A stretch of 64,000 nucleotides of DNA from positions 2,852,001-2,916,000 of the forward strand of contig NZ_CP109013.1 of the NCBI RefSeq assembly GCF_036226745.1, in the 5' to 3' direction. The notes beneath the pieces were generated by a model, which was not told the origin of the DNA, did no database searches, and worked only from the letters and a program-made list of their open reading frames with translations. The stretch comes from Streptomyces sp. NBC_00683 (GTDB lineage Bacteria; Actinomycetota; Actinomycetes; Streptomycetales; Streptomycetaceae). Shown piece after piece: positions 32,197 through 40,872 of this stretch. Each line of letters opens with the position of its first letter. The stretch's first letter is position 1. A program made the translations under genes and the position numbers.

Positions 32197-32421
32197 CTAC
32201 TTGGCGGCGGAGCCGGCAGCCTTGCCGAAGCGGGCCTCGAAGCGGGCCACACGGCCACCGGTGTCGAGGATCTTCTGCTTGCCCGTGTAGAACGGGTGGC
32301 ACTCGGAGCAGACATCGGCGCGGATCGCACCGTTGTCGATGGTGCTCCGGGTGGTGAACGACGCACCGCAGGTGCAGCTGACCTGGGTCTCGACGTACTG
32401 GGGGTGAATGTCGCGCTTCAA
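32197..32421 (-). CDS. rpmE: 50S ribosomal protein L31, zinc-binding form
   Basis: 74-aa ribosomal protein. Zinc ligands are Cys16, Cys18, Cys38 and Cys41 (SCTCGA and VCSECH), so this is the C+ paralogue used when zinc is available. The start codon is probably TTG 32421 (L-K-R-D-I-H-P), with GGAGACACC upstream. The promoter upstream fits the SigR consensus, consistent with thiol-stress control of a Zn-Cys protein. Confidence 0.95.
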   Translation of the reverse strand: MKRDIHPQYVETQVSCTCGASFTTRSTIDNGAIRADVCSECHPFYTGKQKILDTGGRVARFEARFGKAAGSAAK

Positions 32422-32524
32422 GGTGTCTCCTAGTTTCGGGAGGGCGCCGGGTCGTACGCGCGGATTGCGCGTCCGTGAACCGGGGCCGACGTACCAGTCT
32501 GCCAGGACCGGCCGTATCTCCCAA

Positions 32525-32551
32525 AACGGGGGACCGGCCGCGCATATTCCC
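32525..32551 (-). promoter_or_regulatory. SigR-type promoter of rpmE
   Basis: On the minus strand GGGAAT (32551-32546) is followed after exactly 18 bp by GTT (32527-32525), the Streptomyces SigR consensus GGGAAT-N18-GTT. It lies about 105 bp before the rpmE start. From memory rpmE is a known member of the disulfide-stress regulon. Confidence 0.8.
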
Positions 32552-32598
32552 GCACGTTCCGGGAACACTCCGCGACCGGCCGGTGACGGAAAACGCCG

Positions 32599-33702
32599 TT
32601 ACCGTACGACGTCTCCCGCTTCGCCCTTGTCGCCGGCCGACTTCGCGGTGGCGGACGCGGGGATCGGCAGGTCCTTCTTGAGCGCAGCCCACACCTGCCG
32701 GTCCGCCTTCTCCTGCGGCAGCACACGGTTCGGGTCGGCCGGGTCGTACTCGACGGGCAGCGTGACCATCCGGACGTTCTCGGAGCCGAGGCCCTTCAGG
32801 CCGTTCGCGAAGCCGGTGAGCTTCTTGACCGACGCCAGCTCCGAGTCGGTGGTGACGGCCTTCGTCGCGGTGTCGGCGAGGCCGAAGAGCGTCTTGGGGT
32901 TCGAGAACACCCCGACGCTCTTCGCCTGGTCCATCAGCGCCTTCACGAAGGCCTGCTGGAGCTGGATGCGGCCCAGGTCGCTGCCGTCGCCGACGTCGTG
33001 GCGCGTACGGACGAGGCCGAGCGACTGCTCCCCGCTCAGGGTGTGCGGGCCGGGCTTCAGCGCGAGATGGCTGTCGGGGTCGTCGATCGCCTGCGAGGTG
33101 GTGATCCTGACGCCGCCGAGCTCGTCGACGAGCTTCTTGAACCCGGTGAAGTCGACCTCGACGTAGTGGTCCATGCGGATGCCCGACATCGACTCGACGG
33201 TCTTCACCGCGCAGGCGGGTCCGCCGACCTGGTAGGCGGAGTTGAACATCGTCTCGTGCTCCGCACCGACCTGCTTGCCGGTCGTGTCGCTCGTGCAGGC
33301 GGGACGGTCGACGAGGGTGTCCCGCGGGACCGAGACCACGCTCGCGGAGGTGTGTCCCTCGTTGACGTGGACGATCATCGCGGTGTCCGCCCGCGCGGAG
33401 CCCTGGTCGGCGCCGTACTCGGAGTTCGCGCCGGAGCGGGAGTCCGATCCCAGCACCAGGATGTCCTGCGAACCGTTGTCCACGTCGTCGGGGCGCTGCG
33501 TGCCCAGGGCGGCGTTGATGTTGACGCCCTTGAGGTTGCCGTTGAGCTTGAAGTACGCGTAACCGAGCCCGGATCCTCCGGCCACGACCACCGCGGCGGC
33601 GGTCCACAGCGCCACGGCCTTCACCCGGCGGCCCCGCGAGGGTTTCCTGCGGCGGCTGCCGGTGCCACGTATTCGGCCGGTGCTCCTGCTCTGCTCGCTC
33701 AT
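32599..33702 (-). CDS. LCP family (LytR-CpsA-Psr) cell-wall glycopolymer ligase
   Basis: 367-aa membrane-anchored enzyme that attaches polyprenyl-linked glycopolymers to peptidoglycan outside the membrane. A basic N-terminus ([12 protein letters not shown]) precedes one transmembrane helix ([21 protein letters not shown], residues ~30-50). The LCP domain shows the [11 protein letters not shown] motif, [20 protein letters not shown] and [14 protein letters not shown], the expected Asp/Arg ligand set for lipid pyrophosphate. ATG 33702 follows GGGAG. Two Cys pairs may form disulfides. Confidence 0.93.
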   Translation of the reverse strand: MSEQSRSTGRIRGTGSRRRKPSRGRRVKAVALWTAAAVVVAGGSGLGYAYFKLNGNLKGVNINAALGTQRPDDVDNGSQDILVLGSDSRSGANSEYGADQGSARADTAMIVHVNEGHTSASVVSVPRDTLVDRPACTSDTTGKQVGAEHETMFNSAYQVGGPACAVKTVESMSGIRMDHYVEVDFTGFKKLVDELGGVRITTSQAIDDPDSHLALKPGPHTLSGEQSLGLVRTRHDVGDGSDLGRIQLQQAFVKALMDQAKSVGVFSNPKTLFGLADTATKAVTTDSELASVKKLTGFANGLKGLGSENVRMVTLPVEYDPADPNRVLPQEKADRQVWAALKKDLPIPASATAKSAGDKGEAGDVVR

Positions 33703-34136
33703 GCGACTCCCTCGGTCGTCGGCTGCTCCCTGCTGCCCTGCCGCCTCGCGAAGAGGCTCAGCTGTGGCCGTGTCGACACCGTGTCGGACCCCGAAGCAGG
33801 GAAAAGACTTGCACAGGCGGACGTGCGGCCCGGGTGAGCGGTCCCGGCGGCACGGGGACCTCCCCCGCTCCGGGCGCGCCCTCGAATCGAGGGCCTCACC
33901 TGCGTGTTCTCCGCGCGGCGCCGGGACGCGTGCCGGCGGGTCACCGGGTCCGCCGCTGTGGGAAAGGTCTCCCGGCAAGGGAGAACCAGGCAAAAGTCAA
34001 GACATATACGGACAGTTCATGACCGACCGGGCCGTCGGCCGTCCCGGGGAAACGGTCCGGGAGGCGGTGTCCGGGGAAAGAGGAACCGGCCCCGGACCAC
34101 GAAGGTCCGGGGCCGGTTCCGGCCTGCGATGAACCA
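33703..34136. other. 434-bp intergenic region between the LCP and protease genes
   Basis: No convincing gene. The left end must hold the promoter of the LCP gene, but I see no clear consensus. The right end holds a strong stem-loop (listed separately). Open frames here have the composition of non-coding shadows. Confidence 0.6.
34082..34120 (-). terminator. Terminator downstream of the secreted protease gene
   Basis: Perfect 17-bp stem GGAACCGGCCCCGGACC paired with its complement at 34104-34120, 5-nt loop ACGAA. It starts 17 bp after the protease stop codon on the minus strand. Confidence 0.85.
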
Positions 34137-35918
34137 TCAGCCGAGCAGGCTGTAGGACTTCCAGCCCGTGCCGAGCTTGATCCTCGCCGCAGTGGCGAAC
34201 GGAACCGTGGCCGAGCCCGTGCTCTTGTACGCCCAGAGCTCGCCCGCGGTGTCACGGACGATGAAGTCGGCGCGGCCGTCACCCGTCACGTCACCGGTCG
34301 TGGCGTACGCGGTGAAGTTCCAGCCGCTGCCCACCTTGACGCGTCCGGAGAACGGGGCGGAGGCGGAACCGGTGCCCTTGTACATCCAGAGCACCGCCTG
34401 GCCGTCGCGGGCGATCAGGTCCGGCTTGCCGTCCCCGCTGTAGTCGCCCTTGCCGTACACCTGGTACGAGCTCCAGCCGACACCGATCTGCACCTTGGGT
34501 GCGAACGTGCCGTTGCCCCGGCCCGTCCACAGGAACAGCTTGCCGGCCGAGTCGTTGGCCGTCAGGTCCACCAGACCGTCGCCCGTCACATCACCGGTGA
34601 AGGTGATGTTGCGCAGGTTGGTCCAGCCGGTACCGATCTTGTGCTCGGTGTAGGCGTCGGCGGCACTGTCGTAACCCCACCACCAGAGCTCGCCCGCCGT
34701 GGTGCGGTAGACGTAGTCCTGGTAGAAGTCACGGTTGACATCGGCCTGGCGGACCAGGTTGATGCCTTCCCAGTTGCCCACCGACTCGCGGCTGCCGACC
34801 GAGGTGCCCCGCGAGTAGTAGTTGAAGCCCTCGCCCGTCGACGCGCGGGCGAACAGGTCCGCCTTGTCGTCGAAGTTGAGGTTGGCGTCGTCGATGCGGG
34901 GGTTGACCAGCCCGGCGAACGTGGCGGTCTTGGCGTACACGCCGTACGCACCCGCTGCCACGCAGTCGGTCGTTCCCCACGAGACGACACCGGCGATCCG
35001 GCCGTTGACCACGAGCGGCCCGCCCGAGTCGCCGTTGCACGGCGAGACCGTACCGGCGTCCTGGCCGCTGGCCGGCGTTCCGGCGCAGACCATCTGCCCC
35101 GCAACGAAGTCGCCGCCGAAGTAACCGGAGCACGCCGAGTCCGCCTGCACGGGCACGGAGGCCTTGAGCAGGGTCGGCGAGATGTCGTCGCTGGTGGAGC
35201 TGGTGCGCCCCCAGCCGTAGACGGTCGCCGGCGTGCCGGTCTTGTAGCGCGCCGTGTCACCGGACGCCGCCGGCTGCAGCGTCTTGTACGGGAGCGCGGA
35301 GCCGAGCGTCAGAACGGCGACGTCGCCCTTGATGGCGGCGTCGTCGTAGTTCGGGTTGACCCACTGACGCCAGACGCTGACCGCCGTACCGCCGTGGAGG
35401 TCGTCGCCGACCGGAAGCTGCGCGGTGCCGCCGAGGACGGCTCCGTTCGCCTGCCAGTCCAGACCGTCCACGCAGTGCGCGGCGGTGAGGACCTTCGCGG
35501 GGGCGACGAGCGTGCCCCCGCAGAAGTAGCCCTCGTCATCGGTCTCGTCGGCGGTGCCCTTGTCGTCGTAGTAGTGCAGCTGCACCATCCACGGGGCCTC
35601 GCTGAGCGTGGCGGGGGTACCACCGATGATCTTCGGGTCGATGGTCCGCCCGGAAGCCTCCGGCGTGGGCTCCGAGCCGTTGTCCGCTTCTGCGGGTGCA
35701 CCGGACTCGCCCTGCTGCAGCTCCGCGACCGAACCCTTGACGGTTTCGCGCAGTTCGGCCTGCGAGGCCGTCGAGCGCTGCTGAACGCTCTGCTTTCCGG
35801 CCGGCTGGGGCGAGTCGGTGGCCTGCGCGGGAACTGCGGACAGGGCCGCGGTCCCCAGCGCGAGCGCGGCGACCGCCGCGGGGAAGGTGATGAAGCCCTT
35901 CCGTCTGCCAGATGTCAC
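34137..35918 (-). CDS. Secreted trypsin-like serine protease with C-terminal FG-GAP/VCBS repeats
   Basis: 593 aa. The signal peptide ends near residue 33 (AVPAQA). A ~65-residue propeptide-like region precedes IIGGTPA, the typical mature N-terminus of S1 proteases. The catalytic triad is visible: His in LTAAHC, Asp in GDVAVLTL, Ser in CNGDSGGP. After about residue 350 come four to five FG-GAP/VCBS-type repeats (DLFARAS..., DLTANDSAGKLFLW, DLIARDG, DFIVRDTAGELW), probably a beta-propeller for surface or substrate binding. Start GTG 35918 with AGGGA upstream. The chymotrypsin family usually needs autoproteolytic activation. Confidence 0.94.
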   Translation of the reverse strand: MTSGRRKGFITFPAAVAALALGTAALSAVPAQATDSPQPAGKQSVQQRSTASQAELRETVKGSVAELQQGESGAPAEADNGSEPTPEASGRTIDPKIIGGTPATLSEAPWMVQLHYYDDKGTADETDDEGYFCGGTLVAPAKVLTAAHCVDGLDWQANGAVLGGTAQLPVGDDLHGGTAVSVWRQWVNPNYDDAAIKGDVAVLTLGSALPYKTLQPAASGDTARYKTGTPATVYGWGRTSSTSDDISPTLLKASVPVQADSACSGYFGGDFVAGQMVCAGTPASGQDAGTVSPCNGDSGGPLVVNGRIAGVVSWGTTDCVAAGAYGVYAKTATFAGLVNPRIDDANLNFDDKADLFARASTGEGFNYYSRGTSVGSRESVGNWEGINLVRQADVNRDFYQDYVYRTTAGELWWWGYDSAADAYTEHKIGTGWTNLRNITFTGDVTGDGLVDLTANDSAGKLFLWTGRGNGTFAPKVQIGVGWSSYQVYGKGDYSGDGKPDLIARDGQAVLWMYKGTGSASAPFSGRVKVGSGWNFTAYATTGDVTGDGRADFIVRDTAGELWAYKSTGSATVPFATAARIKLGTGWKSYSLLG

Positions 35919-35993
35919 TCAAGAATCCCTTCGATCGACGCGGCGCAACGCGAGTACGGCGCCGGGTAGTTGCACTCGAAGGAGAGAGAAAGA

Positions 35994-36021
35994 CGCCCAC
36001 TGGAACACCACACAGTGGGCG
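35994..36021. promoter_or_regulatory. Inverted repeat upstream of the protease gene
   Basis: Perfect 9-bp arms CGCCCACTG and CAGTGGGCG with a 10-nt spacer, 76 bp before the protease start. It is either an operator or a stem in the mRNA leader. Confidence 0.5.
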
Positions 36022-36070
36022 TATCGAAAATACGTTCCCCCCCACATACAGCCTGCTGATCCTACAACGC

Positions 36071-36108
36071 AGAACTGCCCTCGTCACCGGTGTGACGAGG
36101 GCAGTTCT
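36071..36108 (-). terminator. Terminator of rho
   Basis: Perfect 17-bp stem AGAACTGCCCTCGTCAC with its complement, 4-nt loop CGGT, starting 20 bp after the rho stop codon on the minus strand. No U-run follows. Confidence 0.85.
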
Positions 36109-36128
36109 GGGTGACTCCTGATGCGACG

Positions 36129-38210
36129 TCAGTCGTTGCCGTTACCCGGCGTCGTCTTCTGGATCTGGAGCAGGAACTCCGCGTTGGACTGCGTCTTCTT
36201 CATGCGGTCCAGGAGCAGCTCGATCGCCTGCTGCTGGTCGAGTGCGTGCAGCACCCGGCGCAGCTTCCAGACAACCGCGAGCTCGTCGCTGCCGAGCAGG
36301 ATCTCTTCCTTACGGGTGCTGGACGCGTCCACGTCCACCGCCGGGAAGATGCGCTTGTCCGAGAGCTTCCGGTCGAGCTTGAGCTCCATGTTGCCGGTGC
36401 CCTTGAACTCCTCGAAGATCACCTCGTCCATGCGCGAGCCGGTCTCGACGAGCGCGGTGGCCAGGATCGTCAGCGAGCCGCCGTCCTCGATGTTCCGCGC
36501 GGCACCGAAGAAGCGCTTCGGCGGGTACAGCGCGGTCGAGTCGACACCACCGGACAGGATGCGGCCCGAGGCCGGTGCGGCCAGGTTGTACGCACGGCCC
36601 AGACGGGTGATCGAGTCCAGCAGGACGACCACGTCGTGACCCAGCTCCACGAGGCGCTTCGCGCGCTCGATGGCCAGCTCGGCGACCGTGGTGTGGTCCT
36701 CGGCGGGACGGTCGAAGGTCGAGGAGATGACCTCGCCCTTCACCGACCGCTGCATGTCGGTGACCTCTTCCGGACGCTCGTCGACCAGGACGACCATCAG
36801 GTGGCACTCGGGGCTGTTGACCGTGATCGCGTTGGCGATCGCCTGCAGGATCATGGTCTTACCGGTCTTCGGCGGGGCCACGATCAGGCCTCGCTGGCCC
36901 TTGCCGATCGGGGCGACCAGGTCGATGATCCGGGTGGTCAGGATGTTGGAGTCGGTCTCCAGACGGAGCCTGTCCTGCGGGTACAGCGGGGTCAGCTTCT
37001 GGAACTCGGGACGGCCGCGGCCGGTCTCCGGCGCCATGCCGTTCACCGAGTCGAGGCGGACCAGCGCGTTGAACTTCTCGCGGCGCTCGCCGTCCTTGGG
37101 CTGGCGCACCGCACCGGTGACGTGGTCACCCTTGCGCAGGCCGTTCTTACGGACCTGGGCGAGCGAGACGTACACGTCGTTCGGGCCCGGCAGGTAGCCG
37201 GAGGTCCGGATGAACGCGTAGTTGTCGAGGATGTCCAGGATGCCCGCGACGGGGATCAGGACGTCGTCGTCGGCCACCTGGACGTCGGTCGCGAAGTCGT
37301 CGCGGCCACGACGGCCACGGCGGTCGCGGTAACGGCCCCGACGGCCACGCCGGCCGCCCTCGTCGTCGTAGGCGTCGTCCTGCTGACCGCCGCCGCCCTG
37401 CTGGCCCTGGCTCTGGCCCTGGCTCTGGCCCTGACCACCCTGACCCTGGCTCTGGCCCTGACCCTGACGGCGCTGGCCGCCGCCCTGCTGGCCCTGGTCG
37501 TCGCCCTTGCCGCGCCGGTCGCGCTGACGGTCACGGCGGTCACCGCGCTCGCCACGCTCACCGCGCTGGCCGCGGTCCTGGCGGTCTCCGCGGCGGCCCT
37601 CGGCGGTGTCGGCGGCGGACTCGGCCTTCGCGTCACCCTTAGCCTCGCCGCGCTCGTCGCCGCGGTCCTGACGGCCCTCGGTCTTCGACTCGGCCTGCGG
37701 CTCCGTCCTGGCCTCGGCCTTGACGTCGCCCTTGGTGTCGGGGCTGCCCGCCTGCGCGGTCGCCCGGCGACGACGACGCTCGCCCGTGGGCTGGTCGTCG
37801 CTGGCCGGCTGACCGGGGATGTCGATCTGCTGCTGGGCCGCGGGCTTCTCGGCCGCGGCGGCGGACTCGTCACCCGTACGCGACTTGGACGTGGCACGCC
37901 GCTTGGGCTTGCTCTCGGCGTCCGTACCGGCGGGGGCGGCAGCAGCCTTGGAGGCAGTCTTGGGTGCGGAGGAGCTCCCGGCCTGCGCCTCCTTGATGAC
38001 CTCGATCAGCTGGCTCTTGCGCATCCGCGCAGTTCCCCTGATGCCGAGGCCGGACGCGACCTGCTGCAGCTCGGCCAGGACCATGCCCTCGAGGCCGGTG
38101 CCGGAGCGGCGGCGCCGTGCGGTGGTGCCAGTGGCAGCACCTTCGGCGGGCGCAGAGCTGTCGACGCTCTTGTCGGCAGTCACGCCCATCAGATCGGTGG
38201 TGTCGCTCAC
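36129..38210 (-). CDS. rho: Transcription termination factor Rho with actinobacterial insertion
   Basis: 693-aa hexameric RNA helicase/ATPase. The N-terminal Rho_N helix-extension-helix (LEGMVLAELQQVASGLGI...) is separated from the RNA-binding OB fold by a ~260-residue disordered insertion rich in Arg, Asp, Gly and Gln, with GQSQGQGG-type repeats near 37380-37470. The core shows Walker A APPKTGKTM, Walker B LMVVLVDERPEEVT and the Q/R loops (SITRLGRAYN). Start GTG 38210, with AAGGA 6 nt upstream. Such insertions widen RNA binding in high-GC bacteria. A 390-bp leader precedes it. Confidence 0.97.
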   Translation of the reverse strand: MSDTTDLMGVTADKSVDSSAPAEGAATGTTARRRRSGTGLEGMVLAELQQVASGLGIRGTARMRKSQLIEVIKEAQAGSSSAPKTASKAAAAPAGTDAESKPKRRATSKSRTGDESAAAAEKPAAQQQIDIPGQPASDDQPTGERRRRRATAQAGSPDTKGDVKAEARTEPQAESKTEGRQDRGDERGEAKGDAKAESAADTAEGRRGDRQDRGQRGERGERGDRRDRQRDRRGKGDDQGQQGGGQRRQGQGQSQGQGGQGQSQGQSQGQQGGGGQQDDAYDDEGGRRGRRGRYRDRRGRRGRDDFATDVQVADDDVLIPVAGILDILDNYAFIRTSGYLPGPNDVYVSLAQVRKNGLRKGDHVTGAVRQPKDGERREKFNALVRLDSVNGMAPETGRGRPEFQKLTPLYPQDRLRLETDSNILTTRIIDLVAPIGKGQRGLIVAPPKTGKTMILQAIANAITVNSPECHLMVVLVDERPEEVTDMQRSVKGEVISSTFDRPAEDHTTVAELAIERAKRLVELGHDVVVLLDSITRLGRAYNLAAPASGRILSGGVDSTALYPPKRFFGAARNIEDGGSLTILATALVETGSRMDEVIFEEFKGTGNMELKLDRKLSDKRIFPAVDVDASSTRKEEILLGSDELAVVWKLRRVLHALDQQQAIELLLDRMKKTQSNAEFLLQIQKTTPGNGND

Positions 38211-38600
38211 GAAGGGTCCTTCCCTGGAGCGGACGTCGGCCTTCTGGCTCGGCGACCGGTTGTGCTGTCCGACTACGGTCTGTTGATCTTTTCGATCGCG
38301 GACCTTGCCGGGGCGGTGGTCCGCCGGGTACGGCGGAGAGATGAATGTGCGGGGTTCCGGCTCGAGATCCCCCTGCTCGGCCCACTCCTGGATGAGCAAG
38401 AGGGTGTCGTGCCGGTTCCGGAGCGTGCTCGAAACTGCTCAGGCAGGCTGCTCAGGCAGTCGGGGAGGCTCCCGGAAGAGTGGTGGTCCCGAAGGGGGAC
38501 ACGAAGCAACGCGCCACAAAGACGTCGATTGCTGACTTGAGGTTAACACTACCGGCTCCAACAAACATTCCCCCTCTCATGCACCGGCAATCACGTGCGA
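38211..38600 (-). promoter_or_regulatory. 390-bp intergenic region carrying the rho promoter and leader
   Basis: Non-coding gap between thrB and rho. A candidate promoter lies at 38545-38572: on the minus strand GGGAAT is followed after 19 bp by GTT, close to the SigR consensus (N18), and TAGTGT overlaps it as a possible -10 for a housekeeping sigma factor. A leader of about 330 nt would follow, containing the near-duplicate GCTCAGGCAG tracts at about 38437-38461. rho leaders are often the site of autoregulation in other bacteria; that is inference here. Confidence 0.4.
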
Positions 38601-39518
38601 TTACCCGGCGAGCGGCAGCACGCTCGCGCCCGTGGTGTCGAGCGCGAGCCGGTTCGCGGCCCATCCCTCACCCGCCAGCCGGGTGACCTTGTCGGCCGAG
38701 CCTTCCTCCGTCAGAGCGAGCACGGTCGGCCCCGCTCCGGAGATGACAGCAGGGACGCCGTCGGCGCGCAGCCGGTTCACAAGTTCCACGCTCTGCGGCA
38801 TCGCGGGGGCCCGGTACTCCTGGTGGATCCGGTCCTCGGTGGCCGCGAGCAGCAGCTCGGGTCGCCTGGTCAGGGCCTCTACGAGGAGGGCCGCACGACC
38901 GGCGTTGGCAGCGGCGTCCACGTGCGGAACCGTGCGCGGCAGCAGACCGCGTGCCGTCTCGGTGAGCACGGGCGTGGCCGGGACGAAAACCACCGGAACG
39001 ACGGAATCCGCAGGATCCATCCTGATGGCCCGGGCCGCTCCGCCGTCCATCCACGCGAGCGTGAAACCGCCGAGGAGGCAGGCCGCGACGTTGTCGGGGT
39101 GCCCTTCGATCTCGGTGGCCAGCTCCAGCAGGGCCGCGTCGTCGAGGCGGGCGTCGCCGCCCGTCGTCACGGCACGCGCGGCGACGATGCCGGCGCAGAT
39201 CGCGGCGGACGAGGAGCCCATGCCCCTGCCGTGCGGGATGCGGTTGGCGCAGACGATCTCGAGGCCGCGGGGCTGTCCGCCGAGCAGGTCGAAGGCCGTG
39301 CGCAGGGAGCGTACGAGCAGGTGGCTCTCGTCGCGGGGCAGCGTCTCGGCGCCCTCACCCGCGATGTCGATGTGCAGCCCGGAGTCGGCGACCCGGACGA
39401 CGACGTCGTCGTAGAGCCCCAGCGAGAGGCCCAGGGCGTCGAAACCGGGGCCGAGGTTGGCGCTGGTTGCGGGGACGCGCACCCGGACGGCGGCAGCTCG
39501 GAACGCGGGACCGGCCAT
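38601..39518 (-). CDS. thrB: Homoserine kinase
   Basis: 305-aa GHMP kinase that phosphorylates homoserine before threonine synthase acts. The N-terminal motif VRVPATSANLGPGFDALG is intact, and the ATP loop IPHGRGMGSSSAAICAG is near residue 95. It is last in the lysA-hom-thrC-thrB run, with a 277-bp gap after thrC that may hold its own promoter. ATG 39518 chosen; a weak GGAAGAG lies 11 nt upstream. Confidence 0.96.
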   Translation of the reverse strand: MAGPAFRAAAVRVRVPATSANLGPGFDALGLSLGLYDDVVVRVADSGLHIDIAGEGAETLPRDESHLLVRSLRTAFDLLGGQPRGLEIVCANRIPHGRGMGSSSAAICAGIVAARAVTTGGDARLDDAALLELATEIEGHPDNVAACLLGGFTLAWMDGGAARAIRMDPADSVVPVVFVPATPVLTETARGLLPRTVPHVDAAANAGRAALLVEALTRRPELLLAATEDRIHQEYRAPAMPQSVELVNRLRADGVPAVISGAGPTVLALTEEGSADKVTRLAGEGWAANRLALDTTGASVLPLAG

Positions 39519-39795
39519 CGGTTGGACGACTCTTCCTGTACGGCGGCGGGGATGTCGTGCGGGGTGATGCGGGCGGGGACCTCGGCGTGCGTGGGGCGCC
39601 GGAGTGCCGGAATGGGGGTACCCGGCAGCCACTACGGCGACTGCACCGCGGCGCATGCGCGGGGCGGGTTGACTACAGCTTATCGAAGGAAGGTTCTGTG
39701 GCGACATAGGGCGCACAGGAGGCGCACGATGCGTGTCGCACGCCTCCTATGCGCTCTCCGCCCGAAAAGGGCGGCTGAGCTGCGAAAAGTACTGG

Positions 39796-40866
39796 TTACA
39801 CCAGGCCCAGCTTCTGGGCGGCGGTGACCGCGTCCACGGGGACCGTGACCGGCTGCGGAGCGCCCGCGACGGCCCAGTCGGGGTCCTTGAGGCCGTTGCC
39901 CGTGACGGTGCAGACGATCTTCTGGCCCGGGTCGACCTTGCCCTCTTCGGCGGCCTTGAGCAGACCGGCCACGGAGGCGGCCGACGCGGGCTCGACGAAA
40001 ACACCCTCCTGGGAGGCCAACAGACGGTACGCGGAGAGAATCTGCCGGTCCGTCACCTCATCGATGAAACCGCCCGATTCGTCCCGCGCGTCCAGGGCGA
40101 ACTGCCAGGAGGCCGGGTTTCCGATCCGGATCGCGGTGGCGATGGTCGCCGGGTCCTTGACGATCTCGCCGCGCACGATGGGCGCGGAGCCGGATGCCTG
40201 GAAGCCCCACATACGGGGGGTGTGCGTGGACAGCCCGTCCCCCGCGTACTCCTTGTAGCCCTTCCAGTAGGCCGTGATGTTGCCCGCGTTGCCGACCGGC
40301 AGGACATGGATGTCGGGGGCGTCGCCGAGCGCGTCGACGATCTCGAACGCGGCGGTCTTCTGGCCCTCGATCCGGACCGGGTTGACCGAATTGACCAGCG
40401 CCACCGGGTAGTTGTCCGAGAGGCTGCGGGCCAGGGTCAGGCAGTCGTCGAAGTTGCCGTCGACCTGGAGGATCTTCGCGCCGTGGACGAGGGCCTGCCC
40501 CATCTTGCCGAGCGCGATCTTGCCCTGCGGTACGAGTACGGCGCAGACCATGCCGGCCCGCACCGCGTACGCGGCGGCGGACGCGGAGGTGTTTCCGGTG
40601 GAGGCGCAGATGACGGCCTGCGCGCCCTCCTCCTTGGCCCGGGTGATCGCCATCGTCATGCCGCGGTCCTTGAACGACCCCGTGGGGTTGGCGCCCTCGA
40701 CCTTGAGGTGCACCTCGCAGCCCGTGCGCTCGGAGAGGACCTGCGCCGGAACGAGCGGCGTGCCACCCTCACGGAGCGTGACGACCGGCGTCGTGCTCGT
40801 GACCGGAAGACGGTCCCGGTACTCCTCGATGATGCCGCGCCACTGGTGGGTGCCCTTGCTGGTCAT
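39796..40866 (-). CDS. thrC: Threonine synthase
   Basis: 356-aa PLP enzyme converting O-phosphohomoserine to threonine. The PLP Lys lies in [11 protein letters not shown] near residue 62, and the phosphate-binding glycine-rich loop is in [14 protein letters not shown]. Starts 6 bp after the hom stop, so cotranscribed. Confidence 0.97.
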   Translation of the reverse strand: MTSKGTHQWRGIIEEYRDRLPVTSTTPVVTLREGGTPLVPAQVLSERTGCEVHLKVEGANPTGSFKDRGMTMAITRAKEEGAQAVICASTGNTSASAAAYAVRAGMVCAVLVPQGKIALGKMGQALVHGAKILQVDGNFDDCLTLARSLSDNYPVALVNSVNPVRIEGQKTAAFEIVDALGDAPDIHVLPVGNAGNITAYWKGYKEYAGDGLSTHTPRMWGFQASGSAPIVRGEIVKDPATIATAIRIGNPASWQFALDARDESGGFIDEVTDRQILSAYRLLASQEGVFVEPASAASVAGLLKAAEEGKVDPGQKIVCTVTGNGLKDPDWAVAGAPQPVTVPVDAVTAAQKLGLV

Positions 40867-40872
40867 GGGTCC

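Noticed and set aside
29567..32290. 907-codon open frame on the plus strand
   Set aside because: It lies antisense to sua5, prmC and prfA, which have clear motifs; this is a high-GC artefact.
37380..37470. Tandem repeat as a CRISPR-like or mobile repeat
   Set aside because: It encodes the Gln/Gly repeats of the Rho insertion in frame and has no spacer structure.
36111..38540. 809-codon open frame on the plus strand
   Set aside because: Antisense of rho with low-complexity Leu/Ala/Val runs; not a gene.
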